Positions 1-15,400 of a stretch of 64,000 bases of DNA are shown here, one piece after another. Below the pieces are notes generated by a model. The model was not told the DNA's origin. It made no database searches and saw only the letters and a program-made list of their open reading frames with translations. The first letter of the stretch is position 1. Each line of letters begins with the position of its first letter. The position numbers were made by a program, and so were the translations under genes. This DNA comes from Strix aluco (Eukaryota; Chordata; Aves; Strigiformes; Strigidae). The stretch lies in contig NC_133946.1 of assembly GCF_031877795.1 (NCBI RefSeq), positions 12,251,144-12,315,143 of the forward strand, read 5' to 3'.

Positions 1-464
1 CAGTCTTACTAGAAATCCTTAAAATCATAATCAAGGGCTTCTAATCAACCAGCTGTTGTGGATGACGGACACAGGGCTCCAGCACCCGGACACACGGCCA
101 GAAGGGCAGCCCATTGCAGAAAGGAGGAGGGGAAAAAAGAGGGGGGATAAACAAGGGAAGTGAAGGTTTCAAGAATGTGGCAGCTCACACAAAGCTTTTT
201 ACTAACAACAGGAAGCCAAAACAGGGAGATCCAAGAAAAAAAAAAATCCTATGCTACACACAGATTGAAAGCACAGAAGGATGGCTATGCTGTCTGGAGG
301 CTGGGTGGAACTGGGAGGCTATGTGATAAGTGTGTAGTGTTAGTGAACCCGTATTATTATTTAAATTATGACTTACCTGCTCTACAATAACACAAATATT
401 TATGTTCACCATAAGCCATGCAATTTATCAGAAATATGCAAGTGACTTAAGCAACATAGATTAC
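1..464 (-). other. PTDSS2 intron 3 (partial)
   Basis: Sequence left of the exon 3 donor (GTAATC read on the minus strand, next to base 465). I see no exon here that would encode the next expected block (YWRFWLC-like), so that exon lies beyond the left edge. AT-rich, without recognisable repeats. Confidence 0.7.
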
Positions 465-3400
465 CTGGATGAGGTCTTGAAAATGGTCCATCTTTAGCTT
501 GTGTAACTCCAAAACATAAGAAAACCAAAATACTGGCAACAATACCTCTGAAAGGGAAAAACAGACAAACTGTTTATATTGCTTCATCTTCCTAATGAAA
601 TTGTAAATTATATTTTTTGATGTAAAAAATGTCTGGTCTTTGTTTCTTAACTACTGAACATGTCAATCAAATAGATGCCTTTTGGAGATGATAGTTCAGG
701 GAAGCAGGTATAAATTCCTATTCTTTTAAGCGTGGTTTCATGACAGACTGCCTCAAACCCCAAAGTTTACCCATCCATCCTTCTCCCCCCCTCCCCACAA
801 ACCGCATGCTTCCATTCCCTCCATTTTGCTGCCCCTGACTGGTGTCCGGCCAGGCTGGTGAGGAGCCTCATCTGGCCCAGAACTCACCCAGCAAAACCAG
901 AACAAATCAGCAGCTCCTTGATGCACGCGATGAGCCTCAGCCTGCAGACTGCCATGAGGGGCACAGTAAGTCAAATGCTTCCCTACGTCTTTGAGAAGCT
1001 TTTATGCCCACTTTGTCAGAAAGACGCTTAAAATTTAGCAGCAAGAAAGCTCTCAAGTTAGAGGGCTTCTCATTGCTCTAGTAAAATTTCAATGAAATTT
1101 TAAAATGAACTGTTGAACCTGTCACCACTCCAAAAAATTTCCTTATTCAACTAAAGACAAGGAGGAGCTTGTAAGACCAAACTGGCCCTGGTGCTATTTC
1201 AAAAGCTGGAGCTGTAATATCGACCCTAACAGAACATAACAGAGGCATTAAAGAAAAACAATTATCAGCCCATGGGCCAAAGTATACCGAAGACCCACAA
1301 GCCCATGGCAACCCCCTAAGCCCAGACCTGCAGAGTCTTCTCTCCCCCACAGCAAGGTGAGCCCTGAGTCAGGACCACCAGAGCCACCTGCCCAGGGGCA
1401 GCACTCGTGCGCCTCGCAGGGTGAGATGGGGCAAGGCCTGACCAGCTGAAAACCAACCCAGGAAAAAACAGCTCTGCTCAGCTCTGTCGGGGAGGAACAC
1501 AGCAGCCCCCCGGCAAGGCCAAGCGTCAGCTGAAGCCAGTGTGGAAGGGCAGGCAAAGGCTCCGGGAGGAGATCCCTACTGATCAAACAGCAAAGCAAGC
1601 AAGCAACATTGACTGGAAACCCACTAATTACATGCAGTGTGGTTTTCAGTAAAGTTCTGTTTAGCAAGTAAAAGAAAAAATGAGAAAATGCAAATACTCA
1701 TGTCCGAATGCCTGACCCTCACCGTCAGGAACACCAACCCTTCCGCACACAGAACAGACCCCGAGAGACTGAGATGTGAGGTAGGTGGGTGAGGTCTGGC
1801 ATTTAATTTCAAAGTACCTAACATCAACTTAAAATCTCAGGAGAATTTTAAATAACTGAAATTTTAAACATGTCACGTGCATAAAACAGCATTTCTTTTC
1901 CAGGAGTCACCTCTTGTTTTCCATGAAGACAAGCCCCATGGTTTCTACTTGGGCATATTCCTTTAGTCTTAATGGATGAAATGCTATAAAGCGATCCAAA
2001 AATGCTCTTTTTTCTACATCTGAGCTCCCAATAGATCCCTCATGCTTTCTCATATTACCTGCTTAAGAGCTGGCTGAAGAGATAGATAATTGGGAAATCC
2101 CTCACTGCACTGCAGGGCAAGCATAGGCCATGTCTGCAGTCCATGATGCAAGCCTTGACCGTAAACAGAATGGCTCTGCAGGAGCCAGAGAAAACATCCA
2201 ATAATTTTTGAGAGAATTTTATTGAGAAAATGTTAAGATACCAGAAGCAACAGTATCCATACTTCAAACATATCAAAATTTCTTTCAAAAATCGAAAACC
2301 AACGGATTCATGAAAACTATTTTGCAACGTTCACCTCTGACTATAAAAAGTTTGTGCTTCCTGAAAGTAAAAATGGGGTTTACTTAACAGATGTAACTCA
2401 GTTGTTTCTCTTGCTTTATGGCGTTGGGAAGCACAGCAGAACTAGCTACTGAATGAAACAGCAAATAGACAGTTCCATCATCATTTTCAAAGATGAAGAC
2501 GCTAAAAGTTTTCAGCTGATCTCAAATAATGAGAATATTCTGCATTTTGAGTCACTAGTCCGTATTTGGAAATACCAGGACTACAAACTTACCTTTCCAC
2601 AGAACAGCTGTGTTCTGTACCATGGAACAATGCACATCTCTCCGCTCACTACCATTATGCTCAGCCCTGGACCAAGATGGCCACGATCACTGTTTTAGGT
2701 CTTGTGGGGGTAATTTTCCTGAAGCTGGAGATGACCTGAATCTAAAACACCGCAGGAACTTACAGTTATGTTCCTTTTTCTAAAATCCACTCTCAGCCAA
2801 ACAGCAGATGCAGCAGCTGTGCTGAAAATAAGCTGGAGTTTCAGCTATATTATTTCACTTCAAGCTCACCATGGGAAATTTTGAAGAAAATCACAAATTT
2901 GCATAATAACCATGCCAGCTCCATTACTTTTTTTTTTTCCCCTGCAGTAACTAAATTTCTCCCTTTAACATCATCACAGTGCCTCCTTCGAAACTTTCAA
3001 AGCCTCACCAGCAGCTTGGCCTGCTGGCTTGCCATGGCTTGAGGCAAGAACTTCAACAGGATTTGAGGGGGGGGTTCCCCAAACCACCCCTGCAGGCAGC
3101 CCGGATGGACACACAGCTCAGGTATTTTCTTGAGCTAATGTATTTTCTTGAGTAGCAGATCAGGAAGACACTAAACAGCAAAGCCTGCCTACAAAAGTAA
3201 TTTCAGCACTTAACCAAATCAGAAAGGGAGAACATGGCAACAGTTTTGTTAGTACAAACAAGCTCTTGTCTGTGTTATTTTAAGTCGATTCAGACACAAG
3301 ACAATGAAGCTTGTCTACGAGTATCTGTGTACGGTCCTTTGTTCCGGGGTTTTCACGAGACAGCTCCCACTGCCGGGCCCCTCCCTGGCTGTATCTGCGG

Positions 3401-6400
3401 TGGCATGACTGGCACAGTCCCCTCCGCAGCACCACACACCCAAGAACTGGCAGAAGCTCCAGCCTCCTCATTCCCTTTTTTTCCTTGGGGGTGTTCAGCG
3501 ACAGGAGTTGGAGATCATCAACTTCAAATCCACATACAGCTGTTTGTCACCAAGCTGAGCAGTGCTCAGTTATTGCCAAAAACTAGGGTAGAAAGGCATC
3601 TTAGAGGAGAGACTGTTTCATGGCTTGACATTCAATGTACAACCCTGATTCATACAAGATTTTTTAAACCTGAATATGTTTTTTATATGGAAAAAATATT
3701 AACTTTTTTCCAAGAACCCCTGCTCAGCATTCAAAGTATTTGGAAGATGTGGATTTCTTCCACAGCCATTGTATGCAAAGGAGGTCACTGAATATTTATG
3801 TAGCTACCCTCAGAGCTGGAGCTCAGTCCTGCCGGGGATGGGCTGTTTCAGGGCTGCTTTGAATGCTGTAGGAACAGCGTGAATCAAAAGTCTCACTGAG
3901 CAGACAGGCTTTGCAGTGCAGCATCTCTTCGGCTCACAAAGTAAATTTTCAACTGTCTTTACAACAGAGGCGATTTGATCACATGTATCACCTCATCACA
4001 TCAACATCTGTGTGGATGATCCTAATGAACTTTGACTAGATTTGCATATAAATCATTTCTATAAATCTTATCTTAAAAAATTAAAATGAATTCTTCCTTT
4101 AATTGCCCTAACGTGTTGCAGGAAGGGAAATGGCACTCAAATGTCTGCATATAAACAGATGCAGATACAAATCATCACTACAGATACCCCACCTCATCAT
4201 CTCATCGGTTCATGCTCTAATTCGGTTTTTGCCCATCCTTTCTGTCCATTAATCCAGCCACTCACCCTCCCCTCAGCTGCTCCACCAAGGGACTGGATGA
4301 AGCACTTTTACAGAGGAGACAATGGGAGCCTCAGACCCCTTCCTATAGCTTTAGCTAATCCAGGAAGCACAGCCAGGGCAGCTAGCGCAGCAGTTTGTGT
4401 ACTCTGCTTCAATTTCATGTTCTGCCCTAAGCACCTAATGCAGTTCGCAGGCACTCTGGCATCTGTCAGCAAGAGCCAGAAAACAAAGGAGGTCCAAGTG
4501 TTTGCAAGAGTGGGTTCAGATTTGCACCTAAGGACCAAAACACTGCTCCACTGTCATTGTGCAGCACTTGGAAGTAAGAAAGCGTGACAGCTAGAGACAC
4601 TGCTCCTTGGTACTAAAACTCCTTCTGTTCATTAAGCAGGAGAGTGTTCCCATGAAATATCTGCGCACAGTGACAGCTTCACACAGGCCAAAATTTTAGA
4701 TCAAAACACACAACAGCTCTACATGAAGACTGAAAAATATCTCAGGGTAGGATAAGGTATTTTAAGTTACAGAAGCAAAACAAAAAACCAAAAAAATCTG
4801 TGAAAGTTGGGGATATGGATATACTTATGCATATTGTGACCATCTTACTCCTGCTCTGAAATGGCTCTTTTGTTCAAACATAAACTCAAAGAGCCACAGA
4901 AAACCAGTCAGGCACAATGAGAGGTAAGGGAGCAGCAGGCGCACGGATGCTAAAGGAGGTAAGAACAATGGCTGGGACGTGAATTGAGCTGGAATCCTTC
5001 ATGCTTCATGGTGCTAACCCTGGCACAGCACTTACCTCAAAGAGCTTCGAAAAGAGATTTCATTGAGATAGGAGTTCACTGAAAATTGACTCAGCACAAG
5101 GAGTGTGCTGACCACCGGAGACACTTCCATCCGCGCTGCAAATCGGGGCCAAGGCAACAGAGGTGAAGCTTAGGGAAAGCCCACAGGACTCGAGCGTTAT
5201 GTCTGCATTGATCTTTAGCTTGGAAAAAGTAACGATTTGGCCAAGTTAACTATTGTCTTGGAATTCAGTACGTAGCTTGAATGACTGGGGCAGCGTGAGT
5301 GTGAACACAGATGTACCCTTCAAAACCAATAACAGAAACCAGTATTGGGAAGACCGTACACAATTCTCAGGATGCCGCTTTTCAAGTATTTTTGCATCTA
5401 GATATTGCAGGCAGTATTCCACAATCAGAGACGCAGAAGTGATCAAAGAACATCTGCTACTCATTGCCTGGTATGATGCTGTTAAATGGATTTTAACAAC
5501 TGGGCACATTATTCCCTGCACTGAATACACAGAAAGCAACTTCTATTTCATGAAAGAAAGGTTAATCTGCTGATTAATCTTCTCTGGTTTTGTTTTTATT
5601 AAAGCAGTAAAGGCTCTAATCTCAATAATAAGATATTCCACTGAGTCACCTTAGATCTGTATTACTCCCTAACGATGTGTCATCACTTCTCTTTCAGCTC
5701 TTCCCCTTCTTTATTCTGAACAGTCACTCCAGAGAATGTCGCGCCGCCATCCCTTCCCTAGACTCCCTCATTAGAACTGGGAATAAACCAGCATTTGTTC
5801 ACAGCAAAGCCTTGCAGAAATCCCCCCAGCTCCAGCCAGGGCACTGTGTGCCAACTTGTCCCACTGCACTCCCACGCATCAAGATACAACCGCTCAGCTC
5901 GGCACACGCGTGAGCCTGAATTACATGAGCTGCACCTATTGTGCAACTGATGGAGAAACAACCACGACTATCTCAGGAAATGCCCTAATTCCTGCACCTC
6001 CATGACAATGAATACTACATCCTGAGTCACTTTCAAAAATTAAACAAAAAAAATAAATAGGAAGAAACCCTGTAATAGCAAGAGGAAAACACAGCCTTAT
6101 ATTTAAGAAACCAGACTGGCAGAAACCAGAATTATTTCCATGCTTACAGCAAGGATGCTTTGCAGTCTGTAAGCACCCCCTGAATTTTTAAAATATACTT
6201 AGATTTTTAAAAGACCACTTTTCTTCCCCCTTTTTGTTCCCCACTTTATTTCTTTAAAAAGAGAAGAAATTCAACTACAATTAATCAGCCTAAATTATGG
6301 TAGAAATGGACCACATATGTAAGGCTTCTCATTCTTATTTTCCAAGAGTTTCCCTTTGGGCTACAGCTCTCATGTTAATTTTCAACAACAAAAAAATGTC

Positions 6401-9400
6401 TGTATAGAAATCTTGAACATAATTTTACAAAAAGCAATCAGAAAAATTTAGTCACAGCTCACAGTTTAGAAAGTTAGGTTATTTTAAGACGCAGAATCAT
6501 TGCCAAAGAAACACCGCCAGCACTCTGAGGCTTTAGAAAGTTTCATATTTTGTTTTAAATCACACATGCCCGGCAGCCACCAGGTCTGACAGTGAGTGAC
6601 ACTAAACTGATTAGAAATTAAATTCAAGGACCAGCATCAAAGGAGCTTATAGACTTATGCTTGGTTTTGTCACTTTCCAAGGGTTCGGGCATTTAAGCAA
6701 GTTAATGCAAAGGTCATTTGAGGTAGTTTATCCACAAGGTAAAAGCCTGCGTGGTGGTTTGTGCATAGGGCTACCTTTCCTAATAGACACCTTGTAGAAC
6801 CTCTTTCTCAAATATTTACCTCTTTGTATTGTAGGCTGTATCTTGCGGTGTTTCCTCAAGCAAGGTTACGTAGCCCAGCGCACACGTGAGGATGAACAAG
6901 ACTGTTAAGGTATGAGCTCTCCTAAAATTTAGAACAGAGAAAATTGACATCAGAAAGCAGAAACACTTATACCTTCGCCTGTCAGCAAAGACCAAGTCCA
7001 ATACTTAGAGAGCGGTCAATAATACTAAAGAGGTTTGATGTATCGTACAGCACAGAAAACAGAATTTACAAGGGCACTAAATGCAGTTCCCAGTCCGCTG
7101 GGCACCAGCACGCAACAAGCCCACCACAAGAACTGCTCTTGCTCATTTTCCCCCCAGTGCTTTGAGTTAAGGAAGATTTGGACAAACACTTGCCAAGTGA
7201 ACAAGTGCAACTTGAAAAAAATTAGCACCAGCTGTGCTAACTCTTCGATCTAAAAGCCTCCGGGTTTCTCTCCTGGTTTGTCAGGTACATACTCGATGGT
7301 GCTTGCACAGCTCTGTTCTAAAGCCTGTTAATAAAAACTGCAGCAGATTGAACAGACTCTTAGAGAAGGGAATTCACTCCAGACGCGGGAATTACACCTT
7401 ACAAGAAAAACTAGCGATTAAAAATATAAATCTCTGAATGAGACCAGTTGCAAGTGTAAGAATTACAAAGCTGCCTCTAGATGCCCCATTCCCAGCAAGT
7501 CTTACATAAGTTTCATTCCACCTTAGCTCTCTCAAGCAGGTACAGGCTGTCGGCTAGAGGCTTGCACCCGCAGAACTACCCACAGCCATCTCCAGACAAG
7601 GGGTTTCTGCTGGCACAGCCGCGTCGGCAAAGCTCCCCAGTAAAGCCTGGTGGTTGTGCTGCGCTGGGAACAGGGGCTGCTGTAACATCCCAGTACAGGC
7701 AGAGCCTTGCCAGTGTACCTGCCGTCACAAGATCTCGCTTTCCCCCCCGTGAGAGTCCATTTGCTCACAGTGATTTGGTAAAGCACTACATGTGACAGAA
7801 GAGAGAGCTAAGTACACACGGCCAGAGCCAGGAGTTAAGAAGAGAACATACATGCAGCTAGCTGATACACACACACGTACACCTACTGACTACAACACGT
7901 ATAATATTCTTACATTGCACTGTCCGCCTTTTGTTTAATTTAAAATTTAAAATTCCTTTCCTGATGAGAAGCCATTTATTATTTTCAGTGGAACGTTTAT
8001 CTGACCTCAGCTTGGAAGCACGGGAAGTCTGGCCTTCTAAGATCAAATCATAAAGACACGAGTCCTGTTTTAGAGTCCACAACATCTTTTAAAACAAACA
8101 ATTAAAATAACGCAGGTATAAAGCATCAAGCTTAGAGACCAGAAACACTGGGCATGAAAATGACCATATGTGAAAAGTATTTGTACATACCGGCTCTTTT
8201 TACATTTTCTTTTTATATTCTATTGTAATAGAAGTTAGCGTTACATTTCCATTTTATGCCAAAAGACTGAAGTTTGTATATATTCAAGTTGTATGGTCCA
8301 CGATAAACCAGAGATCCCCAAGGATTTCTAAGAAGTCCACTTGCTTACCTTTAAACATCAGTAATCTACCTAAAATTGCTCTGAAACTTAAGGCAAGCAT
8401 TATTTTGAACTACAGTTTCATCCTAATCCAAACCACAGCCACTTCTCACAGCATCCTTTTAATCCCACTGGAAAACACATGCAATACCTCATAAGCAGAT
8501 GCAATCCTCTTCTGCCGCTGCTGAAAAGGTGTTCAGCATTTAACACTATCCTTCCTCACAGTCCAGAGGACACAGACTAACCAGCTCCAGAAAAAAAAAA
8601 AAGAGAAGGATCCACGAGTATTTTCAAAAATAGGAATCAACATGTCAAAAAAGTACGCGAAGGCTTCGCCAGAGCAAGCTTCCTGCTCAACAGATGCATC
8701 TTCCCTCTGACTTGCCTCCCAGGATGCCAAACACCAGGTGATTCACACACCCCATACGGAACATCCATTTAACAGCCATGTGACACGGTGCCTATTTTGT
8801 AACCTCCTGTAGTTTAAAACACTAAATACAGACTTCTCAAAGGAGGTGGTACAGAGGGGACTGAATTAAATGCTCTAATTCACTTAAATCAGACCATGGT
8901 CTCATCTGCTGCATTTATATATGTACATAATTAATACAAAAACAACCTATATTTTAATCACAGAAAAAGGTCGCATTAACTGCAAGGCTATGCATTAGAT
9001 TTTACGCCTTGTTTTACTGTTTACCTTTTCAAAACTAATATCTAAGAAGCTACTCAAATGCTGTCTTCCATCTTACTGTGTCACTGTCATGACACCTGTA
9101 TGAAGTCAATTACTTTTTCAATGCGTTGAGTGTCATGTAAGCTGCCAAAAAAATCAATTAGCACATCTTCATTTAGATAAACACATCTAGAAACTCATCT
9201 ACTAGAACAACGATGGTCTACTTTCATTCATCCCTGGGGGCAGTTGGTAGCCAAGCCCACGGTCAGCGTTTGAGAGCTTCATGCGCCCTGCTGTCGGTTT
9301 ATTCTTGGTGCCACAACCACCAACTTGAAATTCAACAAGCTCCCCTGTTTAATGAGAAGGAAGCTAGATATCTCATCATTTCTCTTTTAGCTCAGTTTTC

Positions 9401-12400
9401 ATTCCCAGCTGAAGCCAGATTCTCTTGTAGCAAGTTTTCAAGATGCTTAGCCACGTAAATGTATTTTCAGTCTAGCATGAAATCCAGAAGCCAGGATGAA
9501 AGACCTTCTCGATCAGTTTGTCTTCTGGAAGGAGCAAGTTGGCAGCTCTGACCAGAAAATGACAAGTAGTGACAAAGTGATGGCAGAGCATCATGCAAAC
9601 CTACCTGCCAGAGGAAAAATTAAAAAAGCAAGCAAACGTAGATTCACACCATATCTTTCCACAGCTAGAGAGTTAAAAGAACAAAACAGAAATCCACTCT
9701 CCTATGGAACAAGACAAAATGTAAAGTGTTTACAGCAGCAAGAAAAATGAACAGCATACAGAAGTACTTGTGTGAGTGAAGTCAGGATTAATTAACTGCA
9801 TAAAGAGGGATTACTTTAGTCTCCGCGTACACTTTAAAATAATACGGCAAGAGGAAGACAAGGCAGCTAAGAACATCCCCAGCAAGGTAAGCATGACAGG
9901 AATTATGCAGAAAGGTTTATGCCCTAGCCTGGGGAGGCTGGAAAGAGCCAAGCTAAGCAGGGCAGTACCTTCCCCTTGGAGCCGTACAGGAGTTGGGACA
10001 ATACACCAGAAGCAAGGGGGGTACAGACTACAGCCAATTCTAGGAGGTTTACGTCCAAAAATCAGAGAAAGCAGTGCCTAAAGGTATATGCATACAAAAA
10101 TATGTAAGGCCAGGAAGGTCAAGGAGAATTTGCAACAAACTCTGCACTACTGAAAAGCTGGAACATTAAGCAGCTTACTTTTCTGCATTTTTCTGACTTT
10201 CTGTATCCCACACCTAGCTCTTTCCCCACTGAAACACTGGGGCCCTTAAGTTAAATAATTCAGGTTTGGGTTTTATAAAAATCCAAAGCAGTGGGGGCTT
10301 TTCCAGGCAAGGGTAAAATTAAGCTCAACTCTTAACTTCTCTTTTCATCCATCCTTCTGTCACATTTAGAAACTGTAGGTTTTTCAAGGAAATTACTATC
10401 AGAGCTCTTCTTTTCCAAATAAAGTGTATGACAAAAATGACCTAAGGAAATTGTTTAAGTACCTCGGGGGGGGGGGGGGGGGGGGGGGCAGAGGTTCGGA
10501 CAGATCCGCTCCCTGGACGTAAGGGAGGGAGGGAGGGAGGGAGGAATACCCCAGCGACTACCCCAGCAGAGCCGGCAGTCGATAACCTCGCTCAATCTCC
10601 AGCACAAACTAAAATCAGTTTATGGGGCCGCACCCTTATTATCCATTGCTCTGCATAGGTGTTCTTGTTTGTCATAAATGATGCAATAACTACATTAAAA
10701 ACAATAACAATCATTGAGAACATGCAAAGGATTTATTTATTAATCTTTTTGTCAGTTCTCTAAGTGAAATAAAATTACAAACAACAGCCAGTACCATTTG
10801 CCTCTTTGCTTTAAAAAGTTAAACCAGTAGGTACTGCTAGAGAAAGAATGTGTCAACAAAAACAACTAGTCCCATCTTAGCCTACCATCAACTCTGTCAC
10901 AAAAAAGTATTTTTTGTCTTTATTCCAAATAATGGTAAAGTCACAAAAGCATTTCTGAAAGAGATTTTAAAAGATGAACGAATGTCAAAGCTCTCTACCC
11001 TCCATATACCAACACATCATCTGACACATGCTGGAAATTCTAAGGAAATACGATAAATAGACAGTACAACAAATCTATTACTTCAACAGCACTTTAGCAT
11101 TTAAGTTATTGTGAAGAATAAGATACGGAAAAATACAACAAAAAATTAATAACAATTTAAAACTGACCAACATTTTGACATTCAAAATCAAAATCATAAT
11201 TGACAGGGAAACAATCCTGTTTGGATACAGAGAGGTTTTTGAAACCTTCAACAAAAATTCAACATTCGTCCTAATCTTGATAATATGTCCAAAACTACAG
11301 AGACGAAACCGAGATGTTCACGTTGCACAGGGCCAAAGCAAGCGGTCAGGCCTCAGCGTTTCAAAAATAAGAGGTTAACTGCCGGTTTGTGACATGAGAG
11401 ATCTCTCTCATCCACCTAGATCACAAAAAAATTATCAGCAGCAACCAAACCAAAGTATGCACTTTGTATGTGACACTGCCTGAAATCTCCAGGCATCTAC
11501 ATCTGTAACGCGACAGAAACGTGGCTGGTGGGCTTAAGCTGTAGGCTGCGCTTTAGTCTGTTAAACTCTCAGAGATAATAAAAAAGTGCCTATTCTTAGA
11601 CCAGTAGCAAGTCTTCAGCACATCTATAAAGGTACACAACGCTGATTAAATTTCTGTACATACTTGTGACACTCCAAAATAGTAACGTTCATTTTCCTTG
11701 CCATAAGTTGGTGCCTCGCATAAAACGATCACTCAGTAAGAGAAGTACAATAACAGGTACCTCCACAGAGAAACCAGAACAATGGATTAAAGAGAAAGCT
11801 TCGGCAAATTAGTCATTTTCCTTTGAATGAGAAGAGAGAAAAGACAAAGTTTCCATTCATCAGTTCTACAGAGGTCACAAGTTAAAGTGCCCAAAACGAT
11901 CTATTTTAAATATTGAACATTTTTACATGTTTAAACCTATTAATCTTTATTTCAGGTTTTAGTTTAAAACAGTTCCACTGAGACAGCACAACTTTGCATT
12001 ACAGGTAACATGCTTTAAGCAGGTCTTTTTTAAAAAATGGCAATAAACAGGAGGGGGAGGAAGGTGCCCTTATGCCAAACTTAACTCTGTAAAAGCACAG
12101 AGTTAATTCTGGGGGCTGATGATTTGTTTTGTAAACTGCTGCAGAACTCAAGTGGTCTGACAGCTCTGAGGAGCCAGGGTTCGGACACCAGCACAGAAGA
12201 AGCCGTCCGCAGGGAGCTCCAGCCATCCCCAAGCACGCTCAGACACAACCTCTGCACAGGGTACACCAGTACAAGGAGAGCCATTTCCCCATGGTGGAAC
12301 TAATCCTGCGTGCTCCTGGCACGCTGAGCCTGGGATTCCACCACATCCTGAAGACTGGCTCTACTGCCCATGGCAGTGGGGGCCGGCCTTTGCACTGCCC

Positions 12401-15400
12401 CTGAAGAGCAGCTCCAGGCTGACTCCCACCACCCCCCCATCCTCCTTCAGACTTCTGGAGCGCGTTTACAAACAAGAAACAGATACAGAGAATTAATACG
12501 AGGCCTAAAGCCCAGGTGGGGCTTTAATTCTCACGGGGTCTCTGCGTAAAGTCATTTCTTCCACGCTTGTAGCTCACTCGAAGGCACTACGTGACCCCTC
12601 CCTTTCAGGACAGGGTAACGACACCCGCATCCGCCAGGAGCGTGAACGCACCCGGCCGACTAACAGGGCTCGGCGGCATTGCACAACTCCTCCGGGATGT
12701 TCTAGCAACCGGACACTGCCAGGGCTCAAAAAGCACCGGCTGGGTGACACATCGGCAGCCTGATGCAAGATTTCTCTGCTCAAGTTAAGCAGCATGCTCC
12801 AACTTGGGCAATTCTGACCAGTAGAGAATCGGAAGAGCGGATCAGCAAATACAGAACCTCACCAGGGCCCGCGTGAAAGAGGCAAGCTTTTATAGCATGG
12901 AAAGAAATCCAGCAAATGTTTCCAACAAGTTTGAGGAATGTTGCCTTGGAAGTGCTGCAGCCAGCCCTCGGGAGGGCACAGAAAAAAGTTCCTGCCAATT
13001 TGCAGATCTTCTGTCTCCCTAATCTCTCCTGCAGATAAATCACCATCTCTTCCTCCAGACTGCCTTAGAAAATCTCATGCTGCTGTAAGGTTCATTTTTT
13101 AGAAGTAAGAACAATGTGCAAGGAATGGCTAAGTAATACTTTGAACACCCATCCTCTATTTCCAAAAATGGCTGCTTGCACACACATATCCTCATTTCTG
13201 CAGAAATATCGCTGTGCTGGCCATCACAAAAGATTCCTCACAATGCTGGGTAAAACAAGAGAAACGTCCAGGCAGAGACATCTCCAGGCTACCTCTTCCT
13301 TAGCTGCAATTTCTACACTTTTTGCACCAAACAGTCTGAAACAATTCCTACAAAAGCTGTATTAGCCCATAGAGCCTTCTACCCAGCATTTCCCTTTTTT
13401 TTCTTTTTCCTTTTCTTTCTCCCTTTCTTTTTCCTTTTCTTTTTTATTTAATTAAACTTCCTGAGCTTCACAGATCCCTGCTGCCACACCATGACCTTAG
13501 TAACTAACATCATATCCACATGATGGCAATATAGAATTATTTAGTGTGAGAGATAAAAACCATCAATAACCGGAGGACATTACAGTTAATTAGATTCAAA
13601 TTAAAGTAAGGCTTAGTAAAAGCAATTAACCCATAGAGTCACAACGTAATGTGGTGGCAAAGACATATCTGACATCTCCCAACGTCTTCAAATCAAGACT
13701 GGATGCCTTCCTGGAAGATATGCTTTAGTTAAATACAAGCTATGAAATATATACAGAAATGAGGGATAACACAGAAATTTTAGGAGAGAACCATACACAC
13801 TATCTAACCAGATGATCCCAAACTGGTAATCCAAGACCAGGCTGGGCTGGCACGAAAACACGCAACACCCCACCACCTTCCGCTGCCTTTCACTGGCTGC
13901 TAGGAGGAAAAGGAACGTTTCCTCTTCTCTTCAAAAAAGTTGCTGCACACCATTTATTATTTTATTTAGTGGATATAAATGGATTTACTATTTCACTGAG
14001 CTTTTTTGCTCCCCCCAGAAAGACACGCAGCTCCAAGTATCTTTAGGCATCTGTTGGGGTTACTGCTCACAGGTAGCAAATCCCCAGCTTCCACCGGATT
14101 CACCTTTTCACACACAAAACCAAGTCCCAGTGGCAAAAACCTGTAAGACACAGCACTCACTCTTCCACTGGTCACAGAAACAAAGCCACAGGGATGTTAT
14201 AGAAAGCTCTGTGTGGGCGTATTTAAAAAAAACCCAAACAAAACGAGTGTTTTTTCCATGCTAGCTCAGTAAAAATATCAGATTTATTGTGCTTCACACG
14301 ATACAAAAAATACAAGTCAACATCTCAGGCACAAAGAGGTCCTTTGTCTGCATTCAGAAAGCTAATTCTGTAAGCAGACGGGCAAGAAACAATCAAAGGT
14401 ACTGGAAACAGCAGTGAACGTGTTTGCCTAGAACAGCACTTGCCAGGCAGGCCTGATATTTCCAGCTCTCTGCTAGTAGTAATAGATGTTTTGAAATCAG
14501 TTCAGGGATAAAAGATACAGAGACCGCCAATCTGTTTCATAAAGCTTCTTCCGATTTAGTTCTTTGACATTTCCCGATGACAAAGAGCTGTCAAGGCACT
14601 GATTGAGCAGGTTCCCACAAGGTAATTAAAGTACAGTATTTTCCAGTTACAAGAATAAAATATTATACAGCATGTAACTCGTTTTTCGAAGTTTTAAAAA
14701 GATTTTAAAAGAGCAGGCAGACAGCTGGAAAGTATTACCTCTCCCAAGGATCACACTGATAGCGGTAAGGTTACCTTTGCAAACTGAACTACCTCTAGAA
14801 TGATTTCTGACTGTGTCTACAAGTGCCAAATCCCCTGAATTTTTCCCAACTGAGCAGGCCGTGTGGGTAACCTTATCGCCGAGCTTCTGAACTTCCAAGA
14901 GAAAAGGTACTTTCCATACTTTTCCACACAGGCAAAGGCAGAGGGCACCTACTCTCTTAAATTTCCATTTTCTGTGACCAGCTCCATAATACACAGCATG
15001 AGAAGAGTACCAAGGGTCACAGGAGGAAAACTGTTCCTCTGTATAACCTTTATTCTCCGCCGCTGTAAGAACTGAGTCATTACCAAAGAATACACTAACA
15101 CACTCGACACTGTCATACACAGGTCAAAAGTAACAGCAGGAAAACCCCTGAAACTTTCACAAGTATTTCAACTCCTGGCTGCCAGCGCAAGCGACACACA
15201 CTACTAGGAAAATAAAATAAAATAAATAGGTAAGTTAAGGAACAATTTGACAACACAGTTGTCCGCACTGCCCACCTGGAAGGGACTAGCCGACACAGGG
15301 GAAGCTCCTTGAAGAATGGTTGCACATTTGGGCTTTACCCCAACAAGAGGAAAAAGGTGCAACAAGGGGAGATTAAACAATAAAAACAGCATTAGGTGGT

